Source: Bin55 sp965205965
GTDB lineage: Bacteria; Pseudomonadota; Gammaproteobacteria; Pseudomonadales; Azotimanducaceae
Reading direction: 5' to 3'
Assembly (NCBI GenBank): GCA_965205965.1
Contig: CBDBHT010000007.1
Span: forward strand, 930,001 to 994,000
DNA: 64,000 bases
The position numbers were made by a program, and so were the translations under genes. Positions 1 through 8,153 of this stretch are shown piece by piece. Position 1 is the first letter of the stretch. Each line of letters opens with the position of its first letter. The notes under the pieces were generated by a model. The model searched no databases, had not been told where the DNA came from, and saw only the letters and a program-made list of their open reading frames with translations.

Positions 1-168
1 ACCTCCTGCGAATCCATCAACAAGATCAAGCCTGAATACCTCCCGTTGTGGATGAACATTTAGAGTGTCGTAGTACGCTTTTAAATAACATCGCAACACA
101 TCTAACTTTGCCTTGCTATGGGCTTCCAGAAGTGGAGGAGGTTCGTTAAGGTGCCAATCAAATTCCAT
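1..168 (-). CDS. tcmP: TcmP (three-Cys-motif partner), 5' part only, runs off left edge
   Basis: Reverse-strand translation starts ATG at 168 (MEFDWHLNE) and reaches an LVDGFAGG motif at the window edge. The N-terminal pattern (acidic W-H-L start, 'HSKAKLDVL', 'YLKAYYDTL', then D-G-F-A-G-G) is that of TcmP, the partner of three-Cys-motif DUF5131 proteins, and matches the layout of the second TcmP at 1270-2145 (IDAFAGGG). The start overlaps the stop of the upstream DUF5131 gene by 11 nt, so the two are translationally coupled. TcmP has a methyltransferase-like fold with an unknown substrate. About 56 codons are visible and the rest lies outside the window. Confidence 0.8.
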   Translation of the reverse strand, partial: MEFDWHLNEPPPLLEAHSKAKLDVLRCYLKAYYDTLNVHPQREVFRLDLVDGFAGG

Positions 169-907
169 CGCGTGCTTCTTCAACCATGGCTACAGGAATA
201 GCGTTATATTCGGCTCCATTTAGTAGACGACCGCCACTTTTAGGCGTTTTTCCTCCCCATTGTTTAAAGAAGAAATCAACCCTTTCTTCCTCACACCGGT
301 CGCGAATCTCCAGTACCCATTCCAGGTTCATCGGCCGAGCTTGAGGACCGCTTTCACCTCCCACAATGACCCATGAAATGCCTTCAAGATTAAGGTCGTG
401 TATGGGGCCTAACAGAGGCTCAATTGAGAGAAAACGAACAGCAATCGGCGCAGATTGTATGTGTTTAACTCGCGTAGTAGACATGTTGTCTTCAATCGAT
501 ACTCCGCACCAAATGTGGGATGGCAGCATTCCGTTCTCGTATCTCCGGCAAAGGTAATTTCTCATTAATGAACTTCGCTTTGTTAATACTTGAAATATGT
601 GTTGGCTCGCGGTTTCCATTGTGTCGAAGACGCTGTCTATAAAACTAGCAGGGATATTTTTGTGGAAAAGGTCACTCATTGAATTTACAAATATCATTCG
701 AGGTTTTTTCCACTTTAGTGGTTGTGCAAGTCGTTCTGGACGAAGGGTCAAGTCAAAACCACGCTCAAATGGATGGCCTACCGTCCCTCTAAATCGTTCC
801 GCGAATCTCTGCGCGTAACAGTTATCGCAACCGCGCGTAATCTTGGTGCATCCCGTCACAGGATTCCACGTCGAATCAGTCCACTCGATTTCCGATTTCT
901 CGCTCAT
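158..907 (-). CDS. DUF5131 (phage Gp37/Gp68-like) three-Cys-motif protein
   Basis: 249-aa protein. The N-terminus reads SEIEWTDSTWNPVTGC followed by C-x6-C-x2-C (residues about 19-29), the three-Cys motif that defines DUF5131/Gp37-Gp68 proteins. It resembles a radical-SAM cluster-binding site, although the exact chemistry is unknown. Later conserved blocks are 'FVNSMSDLFH', 'VLTKRS', 'WCGVSIED', 'LSIEPLLGP', 'VIVGGESGP' and 'FFKQWGG'. The ATG at 907 is chosen because the family starts with this M-S-x-x-S-x-I-E-W block; an upstream in-frame start would add 33 residues of non-family sequence. It overlaps the downstream tcmP by 11 nt. DUF5131/TcmP pairs are scattered, mobile and often in defence islands. 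The gene appears intact. Confidence 0.85.
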   Translation of the reverse strand: MSEKSEIEWTDSTWNPVTGCTKITRGCDNCYAQRFAERFRGTVGHPFERGFDLTLRPERLAQPLKWKKPRMIFVNSMSDLFHKNIPASFIDSVFDTMETASQHIFQVLTKRSSLMRNYLCRRYENGMLPSHIWCGVSIEDNMSTTRVKHIQSAPIAVRFLSIEPLLGPIHDLNLEGISWVIVGGESGPQARPMNLEWVLEIRDRCEEERVDFFFKQWGGKTPKSGGRLLNGAEYNAIPVAMVEEARDGI

Positions 908-1269
908 AATACAGACTCTTGCTCCATTCCACCGTAAGATAGATGTATACAAATATACATGTAATTGTAGATACCTAGCAAATAAGAGGCAAGAAGCGAT
1001 AGGCACGACGTATCGAGATCATCGACTGGATCAGGATGATGGCTGGGTATGGGTCAGCACCTCCTACTCGTAGCCTCTACCCAATTCTTGAATACCACAA
1101 CATTTAGGCCGCACCAGCTCTTCACATCAGCAGGTGTCCACATGGGTGACGTTATACTGATTAACGCTCATCGTATCCGCTGTTTGCGCCAGGGCAAACG
1201 TATGAAAGAAACGATCAAGATCATGATTAAGATAGGGCTATTCAAGATCTAAAAGGTGGAGTCAAGACA
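908..1269. other. Divergent intergenic region between two TcmP/DUF5131 modules
   Basis: 362 bp separating two divergently transcribed modules of the same type. It must hold promoters for both directions. No convincing coding sequence was seen. A good ribosome site (AAGGTGGAG) sits just upstream of the rightward tcmP at about 1253-1261. No clear -35/-10 pair stood out by eye. Confidence 0.4.
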
Positions 1270-2145
1270 ATGATGCAGCATATCTCAAATAATGGTACGG
1301 CATTCGGTGGTTCATGGACTGTTGAAAAACTGGAAATCCTAGAAAAATACTTGGATGCGTACACTACGGCACTCAAGAATCAATCCTTCAAGCTCATATA
1401 CATAGACGCATTCGCAGGCGGAGGGGCAATCAATCTTCATGAAGATAATAATGCCGAGGCAACCGAGGCAACCGAGGCAAGAAGATTCATAATGGGGTCA
1501 GTTGAACGTGCTCTTAAGATAAACAACAAGCCTTTTGACAAGTTGATATTCGTCGAAAAAGATCCCAGTATGTGTTCGAGATTGAAGAAACTTCGGACGA
1601 AGAATCCTTGCAGGAATATTGAAATAGAAAACGGAGAAGCCAAGGAATTCCTCTCCAACCTTGACGTGAATTGGAACCGCTGGCGTGGTGTCCTTTTCTT
1701 GGATCCGTTCGGAGCGACAGTCGAATGGTCAACCATTGAAAAGATTGCACGCATCAATGCGCTGGATACCTGGATTCTCTTCCCTGTATCCGCAATAGCT
1801 AGAATGCTGCCAACATCAATGAGGCTAGAGAAAATTTCCGAAGCTTGGGTAACCAGATTAACTAAAGTATACGGTGACGAGAGTTGGAAGAAGTTGTACG
1901 AGCAGAGTAGGCAGCAAGACCTGTTCGGTAAAGTAGAGTGGCAGAGAAATCCCGGCATAGAAGGTTTGCAAGACATCTACCGTGCGAAGCTATCAGCATT
2001 GTTCGGCGAAAGGTTCCTGACGGACTCACGGGAACTTAGGAATTCCAAGAATTCCGTGCTTTATGAATTTCTCTTTTGCGTGGGGAATCCAAAAGGGATT
2101 TGTCCAGCAAAAAGAATTGCAGGCCACCTCTTGAATTATTTATAA
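1270..2145 (+). CDS. tcmP: TcmP (three-Cys-motif partner protein)
   Basis: 291-aa protein with the TcmP signature: 'GGSWTVEKLEILEKYLDAY' near the N-terminus, 'IDAFAGGG' (about residues 46-53, glycine-rich SAM-type loop), 'FVEKDP' (about 95-100, acidic residue after strand 2), and 'VLFLDPFG' (about 140-147). The overall plan is that of a Rossmann methyltransferase-like enzyme with unknown substrate. Start at ATG 1270 behind AAGGTGGAG; a second ATG follows immediately. A 9-bp unit (GAGGCAACC) is repeated about three times at 1456-1482, encoding an E-A-T repeat. The stop at 2145 is followed within 3 nt by a truncated DUF5131 start, so the canonical pair existed here too. Slightly shorter than many family members. 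Confidence 0.85.
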   Translation: MMQHISNNGTAFGGSWTVEKLEILEKYLDAYTTALKNQSFKLIYIDAFAGGGAINLHEDNNAEATEATEARRFIMGSVERALKINNKPFDKLIFVEKDPSMCSRLKKLRTKNPCRNIEIENGEAKEFLSNLDVNWNRWRGVLFLDPFGATVEWSTIEKIARINALDTWILFPVSAIARMLPTSMRLEKISEAWVTRLTKVYGDESWKKLYEQSRQQDLFGKVEWQRNPGIEGLQDIYRAKLSALFGERFLTDSRELRNSKNSVLYEFLFCVGNPKGICPAKRIAGHLLNYL

Positions 2146-2147
2146 CC

Positions 2148-2291
2148 ATGGCTGACCGCTCTTCAATCGAATGGACTGAAGTTATCTGGAATCCAGCAAC
2201 TGGCTGTACAAAAATCAGCCATGGGTGCAAGTTCTGTTATGCCGAGTACCTGTTCAAAACTGCGCCAACGAGCAGCGGTTCGATACGATAG
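2148..2291 (+). pseudogene. Truncated DUF5131 three-Cys-motif gene
   Basis: ATG at 2148 opens M-A-D-R-S-S-I-E-W-T-E-V-I-W-N-P, then GCTKISHGCKFCYAEY, a second copy of the DUF5131 N-terminus with all three cysteines. About 35 codons in, similarity stops and the frame ends at 2291. The remaining ~200 residues are missing, replaced by cysteine-desulfurase remnant sequence on the opposite strand. It sits 2 nt after tcmP, the expected operon order. Probably non-functional, so tcmP at 1270 may depend on the divergent DUF5131 copy. Confidence 0.75.
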
Positions 2292-2304
2292 CCTAGGCAC
2301 TCCT

Positions 2305-2576
2305 TCAGAATACGAGCGACAGCGAGAAAAACTTACGTTCGGTCACACTCACAAGAATCCGCTGGCCTTTGCCTTCAGAATCTTGTGTGCCAAAACCAAG
2401 GAACGCAAGATTATTGGCTCCTGTTGCACCTGAGATAAAAACGATCTTATCAGAGTCTGAGCCGATCAAGCAAGCTACGCTGTCCGTTGCTTCATCGACT
2501 GCCTGTGCCGCTCGCCATCCTATACTATATCAACTGAGTGCAGGTTGCTGAATGGATCGGTCCAAGGCTGACGCAT
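2305..2576 (-). pseudogene. Cysteine desulfurase (NifS/IscS/DndA-like) N-terminal remnant
   Basis: Reverse-strand reading gives 'GWRAAQAVDEATDSVACLIG', then SDSDKIVFISGATGANNLAF and 'GQRILVSVTERK'. This is the N-terminal domain of class V PLP cysteine desulfurases (family form: SGATEANN and SATEHK). A preceding piece, 'PWTDPFSNLHSVD', lies in another frame, so there is a frameshift near 2527. The catalytic histidine of the E-H-K motif is replaced by R, and the PLP-lysine and catalytic-cysteine regions are absent. It ends at a stop at 2305. Clearly dead; whether it was a dndA-like defence gene or a housekeeping-type gene cannot be decided. Confidence 0.6.
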
Positions 2577-2689
2577 AAACATGTTGCCTAATCGGGTTCT
2601 ACCGATGGTGCTTGCAACTAGCCGGATGCTGCACATCCCCAGATATCTCGACACCGAATGTGGCATTCACCTTGCGGTGCACGGATGAA

Positions 2690-2820
2690 AAGCGCATCGG
2701 ATTTCGGTAACATTTTGTCATAGCAAGGCCTCCTTTGATATTGAGTTTAAGTAACTGAGTAATATCGAATTTAGAGGAATCTTGCCTTCTTATTCATGCA
2801 ATATCCGGGTTAGGCTTGTC
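2690..2820. repeat. ~130-bp dispersed repeat, copy 1 (ends ...CAATATCCGGGTTAG)
   Basis: Similar by eye to 11240-11372: shared blocks include 'GGTAACATTT', 'ATATCGAATTTA' and 'TGCAATATCCGGG' in the same order and spacing. The last ~20 bp recur at 41812-41837. The repeat replaces the natural 3' end of the SDH-protease pseudogene, whose final residues are encoded by it. Probably the end of a mobile element; family not recognised. Confidence 0.55.
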
Positions 2821-3806
2821 AGGAGGCCCAATCCCAAATTGGACCGCTGGTACCGGTACTGCTTGAGTCATTTGTTTGATAAATGCCCGACCCTCATGGT
2901 TTTCAACAATTTTTACAGCGGATGTTCCGGTAAACGTATGTGTTGTTGAGTGAAACACAGAAAGGACTAAATCTTGGAGTGTTGGATCGTCTTCCAACCG
3001 AGATACTACTTAATCCACGATTTTCCACCTCTTTTCGTGGAATATGTCTGACATGGCTCTTAAAATTCTCATGACCAGAAAGCCAATCGGAAATCAACTG
3101 CGCTTTGTGCGCACGGTCATCGACGCCCTTGAACATATAGGACTCAAGCCATGTTTTCACCAGTTCTTTAGACATTTCCAATGCGGATTCACATTGCATA
3201 ATCAAGTCAGGCCCATATTGACTGAGCATGGGCAACCAAGCGGATAATTTTGCCGGATCAGCGCATTCCCGCTGCGCACGGTCAAACTGATCAAGGATTG
3301 CCTGAGCTGGAGCCGCTCTTATCCCTAATGACGTTGGAATTAAAATCTGAGGGTCAGTGGGACCAAGAGAGGAATGCTTGCCAAGCACGATTTGGTTTGC
3401 AGCACAGGTGATCAGGGTAGCAGCCGACATAGCAAGTTGAGGCACAATCACCCGGATATCGGAAAAGCGAGAACGCAAATAGGAGACAATTGCCTCTGTG
3501 GCTTCTGGAGAACCTCTAGGGCTGTGAAGAATAAGATCTAAACTCCTATCATTTTTTAATCCATAAGCTCACTTCCATGAATGCCTGCATGTCCTCGTCA
3601 CTGATAGAAACAGCAGCAGGTGGAGCATCATTCTTTTGTAACCAGCCCGAAGCGTAGAGAATGACATTGCGGTTGGAATATTGGTAGAGTTTGACAAGAT
3701 ATTCCCGCCGAACCTTATCGTAGGCCGGCAGTTTCCCTGGTTCAGCTGTAACCCGCAATGCTGTGAGAATTTCGCTCCAAATTGCTATTTTTAGACTTCG
3801 GGTTCA
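2794..3806 (-). pseudogene. SDH-type Clp-fold serine protease, two frameshifts
   Basis: Three consecutive reverse-strand segments form one serine dehydrogenase proteinase (SDH/ClpP-fold): 3549-3806 ('YDKVRREYLVKLYQYSNRNV', 'ASGWLQK', 'ISDEDMQAFMEV'), about 2999-3551 ('DLILHSPRG', 'VIVPQLAMSAATLI' with the nucleophile Ser, 'LGPTDPQI') and 2794-2999 ('LEDDPTLQDLVLSVFHSTTH', 'KIVENHEGRAFIK'). The first break is in a run of six A (reverse strand) at 3551-3556, the second near 3000; each needs one base to restore the frame. No clear start codon is visible upstream of 3758. The C-terminus runs into a dispersed repeat. This family is membrane-proximal or cytosolic and recurs beside small unknown proteins in accessory regions. 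Confidence 0.75.
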
Positions 3807-4003
3807 CAAATGCTTGAAGAGTTCGTTGTTATTATTTTTATGGGCTTTTTGGTAGCAGAACGGTAAGAGTTGAGTCCTTGGTCTTTCTCAAGCCAACCGT
3901 TATAGACTTCCATAGCTTCGCGAACGCCAGGGCGAGATAAATCTACTTTAAGCATCTCATCGTGCGCTTGTGCACGTTTAGTAGACTTGGTCTGCATAAC
4001 CAT
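3791..4003 (-). CDS. Small 70-aa protein upstream of the SDH protease
   Basis: ATG at 4003 preceded by AGGAG at good spacing, giving M-V-M-Q-T-K-S-T-K-R and a 70-residue, lysine-rich soluble protein ending I-C-E-P-E-V. No domain recognised. Its stop lies within the 5' region of the SDH-protease reading frame, so the two probably formed one operon and the small protein may be a substrate adaptor or partner; this is inference from position only. Confidence 0.5.
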   Translation of the reverse strand: MVMQTKSTKRAQAHDEMLKVDLSRPGVREAMEVYNGWLEKDQGLNSYRSATKKPIKIITTNSSSICEPEV

Positions 4004-4069
4004 AACATTCTCCTCATGTTTTAAGCACAAAGACACTATATCACAGTTTTTCCATCTCTCTTGTGAACT

Positions 4070-4170
4070 GGACCTCTCTATTTACTCAAGGCAAAGAGAA
4101 GTAAGCAATCCTCATATCATTAAAAATCATATATTTATGTCGTCCAGATTCGTCAAAACAGCAGTCCGGC
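4070..4170 (-). mobile_element. MITE copy A (one end lost)
   Basis: Starts GGACCTCTCTATTTACTC, then reads through the family core in reverse (ATCATTAAAAATCATATATT, then TTCGTCAAAACAGCAG). The far terminal inverted repeat is missing at the junction with the YgjP fragment. Same family as copies at 22245, 35411, 41141, 42034, 45839, 50365 and 51282. Confidence 0.7.
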
Positions 4171-4173
4171 TCT

Positions 4174-4370
4174 TTACGACATTCTTTCCTCCAGTCGTAT
4201 TTTTCTCTTCGGCCAATTCGGTAGCATGCGATTGAGCAGATCGTAAAAAACTGGTCCATGATGGGGTTCAGCGATATGGCATAGTTCATGTGTGATAACG
4301 TAGTCAATGCCATCAACCGATGCTTGGATTAAACGACAGTTCAATAAAAGCTTGGACGATCCCCGGTTCC
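4174..4370 (-). pseudogene. Duplicated 3' fragment of the YgjP-type metallopeptidase gene
   Basis: Nearly identical to the last ~65 codons of the YgjP-like gene at 51337-52047: 'SSKLLLNCRLIQASVDGID', then YVITHELCHIAEPHHGP with the zinc-binding H-E-L-C-H, ending R-L-E-E-R-M-S-stop. Divergence is about 10% at nucleotide level by eye. Homology begins at the stop codon in both copies and both are flanked there by the same MITE family. It is joined at 4370/4371 to an IS630 fragment, so the N-terminal two thirds are absent. Confidence 0.8.
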
Positions 4371-4726
4371 GCTCCGCACAACAGCTCCCCCTCGTCTGCG
4401 ACAACCTCAATACGCATGATTTTGGTTCCCTCTATACCGCCTTCCCTCCAGAGGAAACTCAACGGGTGATGGACCGCCTCAAACTGGTATCGACCCCCAA
4501 ACATAGCAGCTGGCTCGACCTCGCCGAAGTGGAACTTAGCGTGCTCATCCGTCAAGCTTTAAACGAACGCTTGGTTGACATCTCCGGCGTCTGAGCAACG
4601 GGTCACCTCCTGGTGCCGAGAGCGTAATCAGAAACAGGTCGGGGTCGATTGGCACTTCTCCACCGATAATGCGCGCAACAAACTCAAAAGCCTTTACCCG
4701 AAAATTCAGACATGACTATACACTAG
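4371..4726 (+). mobile_element. IS630-type transposase 3' remnant (group C)
   Basis: Encodes the last part of an IS630 DDE transposase: 'VCDNLNTHDFGSLYTAF' (second catalytic Asp region), 'STPKHSSWLDLAEVELSVL' (third catalytic acid), then, after a frameshift near 4592, 'RNQKQVGVDWHFSTDNAR' to 'KLKSLYPKIQT' and a stop at 4713. Ends in a CTATACACTAG terminus like other IS630 ends here. The N-terminal half is missing. Confidence 0.75.
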
Positions 4727-5012
4727 AAGCAGCGCATGAGTCTGTTCGTAGCACCACCGACTTCCGCGTACTGACATCGGGATTGGACTGGTCAATCTTG
4801 TTTATAACTTCCAGCGACTGATCTTCCACGAATGCCGAAAAACTGCAAATTCTTGATGTTCCCTGTCTTGTTCTGTTTTTAGAGGGATACACCTTCATGG
4901 AACCAGGACCCAACTCGCAAAAGCGTCAGACATGGCGCAAAATATTTCTAGAGCGGGTGCATCAGCTGATGAGTACTGCCATTTATCATTTTTTGACAAA
5001 ACCAACAACTAT
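4727..5012. other. Intergenic region without recognised feature
   Basis: About 290 bp between the IS630 remnant and the 3' end of the helicase gene. No supported gene, repeat or terminator was seen. Confidence 0.3.
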
Positions 5013-8000
5013 TCAATGTATGGGCGGCTCGAGACGAATCTGCAGCGTCTCCAATTCGTCAGCGGTCAACGTTTCGCCTAGATTTCTCAGGTAGACGAGG
5101 AGATCGTCCTGTCGCGGTTGTCCAAACGCGAGTCGATAAACGGCAACGCTCTCCTTGAGCCACGTCAGGCGCGTGATTTCCCTACTGTAGGGAAGGAGTG
5201 GCACACGACGCTCGACCTTGACCGGACCGTCGCAAACCCAATAGGGAATGAGTTCGCTGTTGACTGGGGAACTAGCCCGTGCGGCGGCAAACATCGCTGC
5301 CCACGGATCCGCTGGTGCCGTACCGCAGCCTCGTACCACTGCTGCGTGGTTGGCTGCCACGTTGAGGCGAATTGCATGTCCCTTGTAGCGATGTACGCGC
5401 CCCTCCCGTTGCTCTAGATCGACCGGGTTGCGCGGCAGATTCCAGTGGTAGAGTCGGTGGCAGTAGGGGTGGAAATCGAGCCCTTCTTGCCCTATCGAAG
5501 TGGTCGCCAGCACGAACGGCCGGAATGGGGAGTTGAATGCATCACGCACAACATTCAAGCGTGCCGTCGATCCCGCTTCGTCGCGATAGTCGGCGAGCCG
5601 CATGGCGAATCGACCACGTATGGTAAACCTGTCGATAGAGAGTCGGCCGGAGCGGACCCGAGGATCATCAACTTCGATCTGCGACGGAAGAAGAGAAATC
5701 GCACGGCCTATAGCACAAGAGAGTTCGGTAACGCGTCGAGATGGTTCAGCATCAACCAATCCCTCGGATTCGACAAGACAATGAACGTACTCGTCAAGAA
5801 CGGCCTGAAGATTGTTGCGCGCAGCATAGGTAATCGCGTTATGCCAATATCGGTCATCGCCTTCGCGTCGTAGCAGTGCCACCGTATCGGGCTGATTGTA
5901 GAGCGTCCTGAAACCCCAGGCGACCCGGGAAGCCGCATTCAGCAATACCGAATCATCCCAGTCGAGCTCCGGAGCGATCCGGCGTAAAGCCCGCAATGCG
6001 CAAATAGCCGGACTGCCGAGAGCCAAGTCAACAAGTAGATCCAGGGCCGCGTCCGGGACCGCACCGTCGACGCGTTGTGCCCTGACCGTATCCCGCAGTG
6101 CGTCGATGTGATCAGGCCAAGAAGCAGTCTCATCACCAAGTCGAGCAAATCCGTCATTTTCCTCAAGCCAGATACGGGAATGATTTCCGGCGAGTGCGTC
6201 GAGTACAGCGGGACCGGCCCATTGCCACGTGTCGACCTCAGCGGGCCGATTTGCAGCGTGCTGTAGCCGCTTCAACTGCGGTCGCAGACGCTTCGCCAGC
6301 TTAGCTCGCATGGCGTCGTAGGTAAGTGTTCCTGAATGGTCTGCTACAACATCAAGTGGGTCGGCTATTTGTGCAATCAGCGGCGAAGGGTAGAGAAGGA
6401 GCATAGCCCGCAGGCCGGCGAGACGGCCCCGCGTGACTCGGAACTGGAGCGGTCTCGGACGCTTGCGGTTAAAGTAGCGCATGCCCGCCTGCTTCATACC
6501 CATCCGACGTTCCGCTTCGTAGGAGAGAACGGCGGCCACAGCATCCGGGACCACAGACCAGGACGAGAACACCAGAGACTTGCTTGCCTGGATACCTTGG
6601 GAAGATCCGACTCTGTAGTAAGGAAGGGACGGCGGGATCCACAGGTGCTTTTCCAGTTCATCACCGAATACTTCGTCCATCAATAGCCGCATTCGTCCGT
6701 TGGGCGGTTTCAACGGGCGGTAGTCCTGAATTCTGCTCCGGATCAAGCACGACGGCCTCGCAGACCTGATGGCATCGAGCAACGCGGCAGGAGCATTTTT
6801 TCCATCATGTGCTTTAATTTTGCGCTTGAGGACATAGTCCCGCATGAAGTTGAGCAGATACGGTGCCGACTTCCAATATTCGACGATGTCCGGTGCTTCC
6901 GCGATCCGGGCAACCTTGGCAACAGCGGTGGCCGAACGTAGGTCGTCGGGCACGACACTGACGGCCAAGCGCAACTCCTCGACCATGGCATCGCGATCGC
7001 GGGTGCTGGCGACGCGTTCGGTCCGCTCAATGACGGCTTGCAGCCGTTTTTCAATTGACGATTTATATTCGCGTGCCTCCTCGGTTGCATCAGGCAGAGA
7101 CAACATCGCTCGACGAAATCGATTGGTTTCTCGACTCAACTCCGCTACTACCGCCGGCCCCCGTTCCTGTCCGAACAGGAAGCGGAGCGTTTCAAGGAAT
7201 TCGTGATAGTGATCCCCTTCGGCTTCCGTGTCGCCAGACAGGGTCAGCATGCGGTAAGGCGTTGCAGAGAGTAACAGGGTACGAGCGGAGTTGTCATCGC
7301 GGTCCGTGTAGTCGAACAACTCTTTCGCCAGCATCGCGGCGTCATCGTTGCCGTTCAGCAACTCCGTAAAGCGCTGGAATTCATCGAGGATAATTACGTC
7401 GGGCTCAAGTGTGTCAACGCAGACGCGCGCCAAGCGGTTTCGCAACTGAGATACCATCCGATTGCGACGTTCGACAATTGTTTGCGGATAATCGTGCTTT
7501 TTACGGAAGAGGTAGCAGAGTTCGGCCAGTTCGTCGAGCAGGTCCTCTTTCTTGCACACAGACCGAAAATCGTTTATCAGTTTTTGGTCGAGTTTTGCGA
7601 ACGGGGTCTGTTTAACGGTGCACTTCCAGCGATCAACGCCAGCTCCCACCTGTAGCAGGTTGTAGAGTCCTCTTTGCGGTTCGACCATGTCCTTCAGCAG
7701 GTGAAACAGCAGTGCTCGCTCTTGGCTGACACCTGTTGATGACCGCAGATTGAATGTCGTTCCCGGTGTCAGGCTGATGAAGTTAACCTTGTTGTTGCTG
7801 AGTCCATGCTCACCGAACTCCAAGGGCAGGAGCGTCATACGTGTCGGCAACGTGAAGGTATCCCTGCCAAGCACATTCAGCCGATTGATATTCTGGCTGG
7901 CGATCGCTTGGTTCGAACAGATGTAGAGTACGTCAATCCGATCCACGCTGTCCCAGAGTCGCTCGATTGCACACGCGATTACACCGCGCGCGATCATGGT

Positions 8001-8153
8001 TTTCCCGAGACCGACTTCGTCGGCGACCAGGAAGCGCATTGTGGGATCCGAATCCAGATAGAACCGACGCATGACATAGTCGACGGTACGGCGCTGGAAG
8101 TCCTTAAGCGGTCGCAACGCTGCTTCCGAGTCGAAGCGTGGTCCGTCAGGCAT
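5013..8153 (-). CDS. SNF2-like DEAD/DEAH helicase of a DUF6361/PLD/helicase module
   Basis: 1046-aa superfamily-2 helicase. The Walker A block VADEVGLGKTMIARG lies at about residues 41-55, a DEAH-type box 'VIILDEFQRFTELL' near 250, 'LLLSATPYRM' (motif III) near 280, and C-terminal motifs 'LATTSIGQEGLDFHPYC' near 885 and 'QREGRVHRYKGH' (motif VI) near 915. It thus resembles the bacterial SNF2/HepA-type translocases. ATG 8153 is chosen because it overlaps the stop of the PLD gene in the typical coupled way; an in-frame ATG at 8171 is also possible. Third gene of an overlapping operon with the PLD nuclease and DUF6361. A defence role is inferred from gene content; DNA or RNA as substrate is unknown. 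Confidence 0.8.
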   Translation of the reverse strand: MPDGPRFDSEAALRPLKDFQRRTVDYVMRRFYLDSDPTMRFLVADEVGLGKTMIARGVIACAIERLWDSVDRIDVLYICSNQAIASQNINRLNVLGRDTFTLPTRMTLLPLEFGEHGLSNNKVNFISLTPGTTFNLRSSTGVSQERALLFHLLKDMVEPQRGLYNLLQVGAGVDRWKCTVKQTPFAKLDQKLINDFRSVCKKEDLLDELAELCYLFRKKHDYPQTIVERRNRMVSQLRNRLARVCVDTLEPDVIILDEFQRFTELLNGNDDAAMLAKELFDYTDRDDNSARTLLLSATPYRMLTLSGDTEAEGDHYHEFLETLRFLFGQERGPAVVAELSRETNRFRRAMLSLPDATEEAREYKSSIEKRLQAVIERTERVASTRDRDAMVEELRLAVSVVPDDLRSATAVAKVARIAEAPDIVEYWKSAPYLLNFMRDYVLKRKIKAHDGKNAPAALLDAIRSARPSCLIRSRIQDYRPLKPPNGRMRLLMDEVFGDELEKHLWIPPSLPYYRVGSSQGIQASKSLVFSSWSVVPDAVAAVLSYEAERRMGMKQAGMRYFNRKRPRPLQFRVTRGRLAGLRAMLLLYPSPLIAQIADPLDVVADHSGTLTYDAMRAKLAKRLRPQLKRLQHAANRPAEVDTWQWAGPAVLDALAGNHSRIWLEENDGFARLGDETASWPDHIDALRDTVRAQRVDGAVPDAALDLLVDLALGSPAICALRALRRIAPELDWDDSVLLNAASRVAWGFRTLYNQPDTVALLRREGDDRYWHNAITYAARNNLQAVLDEYVHCLVESEGLVDAEPSRRVTELSCAIGRAISLLPSQIEVDDPRVRSGRLSIDRFTIRGRFAMRLADYRDEAGSTARLNVVRDAFNSPFRPFVLATTSIGQEGLDFHPYCHRLYHWNLPRNPVDLEQREGRVHRYKGHAIRLNVAANHAAVVRGCGTAPADPWAAMFAAARASSPVNSELIPYWVCDGPVKVERRVPLLPYSREITRLTWLKESVAVYRLAFGQPRQDDLLVYLRNLGETLTADELETLQIRLEPPIH

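Noticed and set aside
1437..1976. 179-codon reverse frame inside tcmP
   Set aside because: Shadow of tcmP; the forward frame has clear family motifs while the reverse has none.
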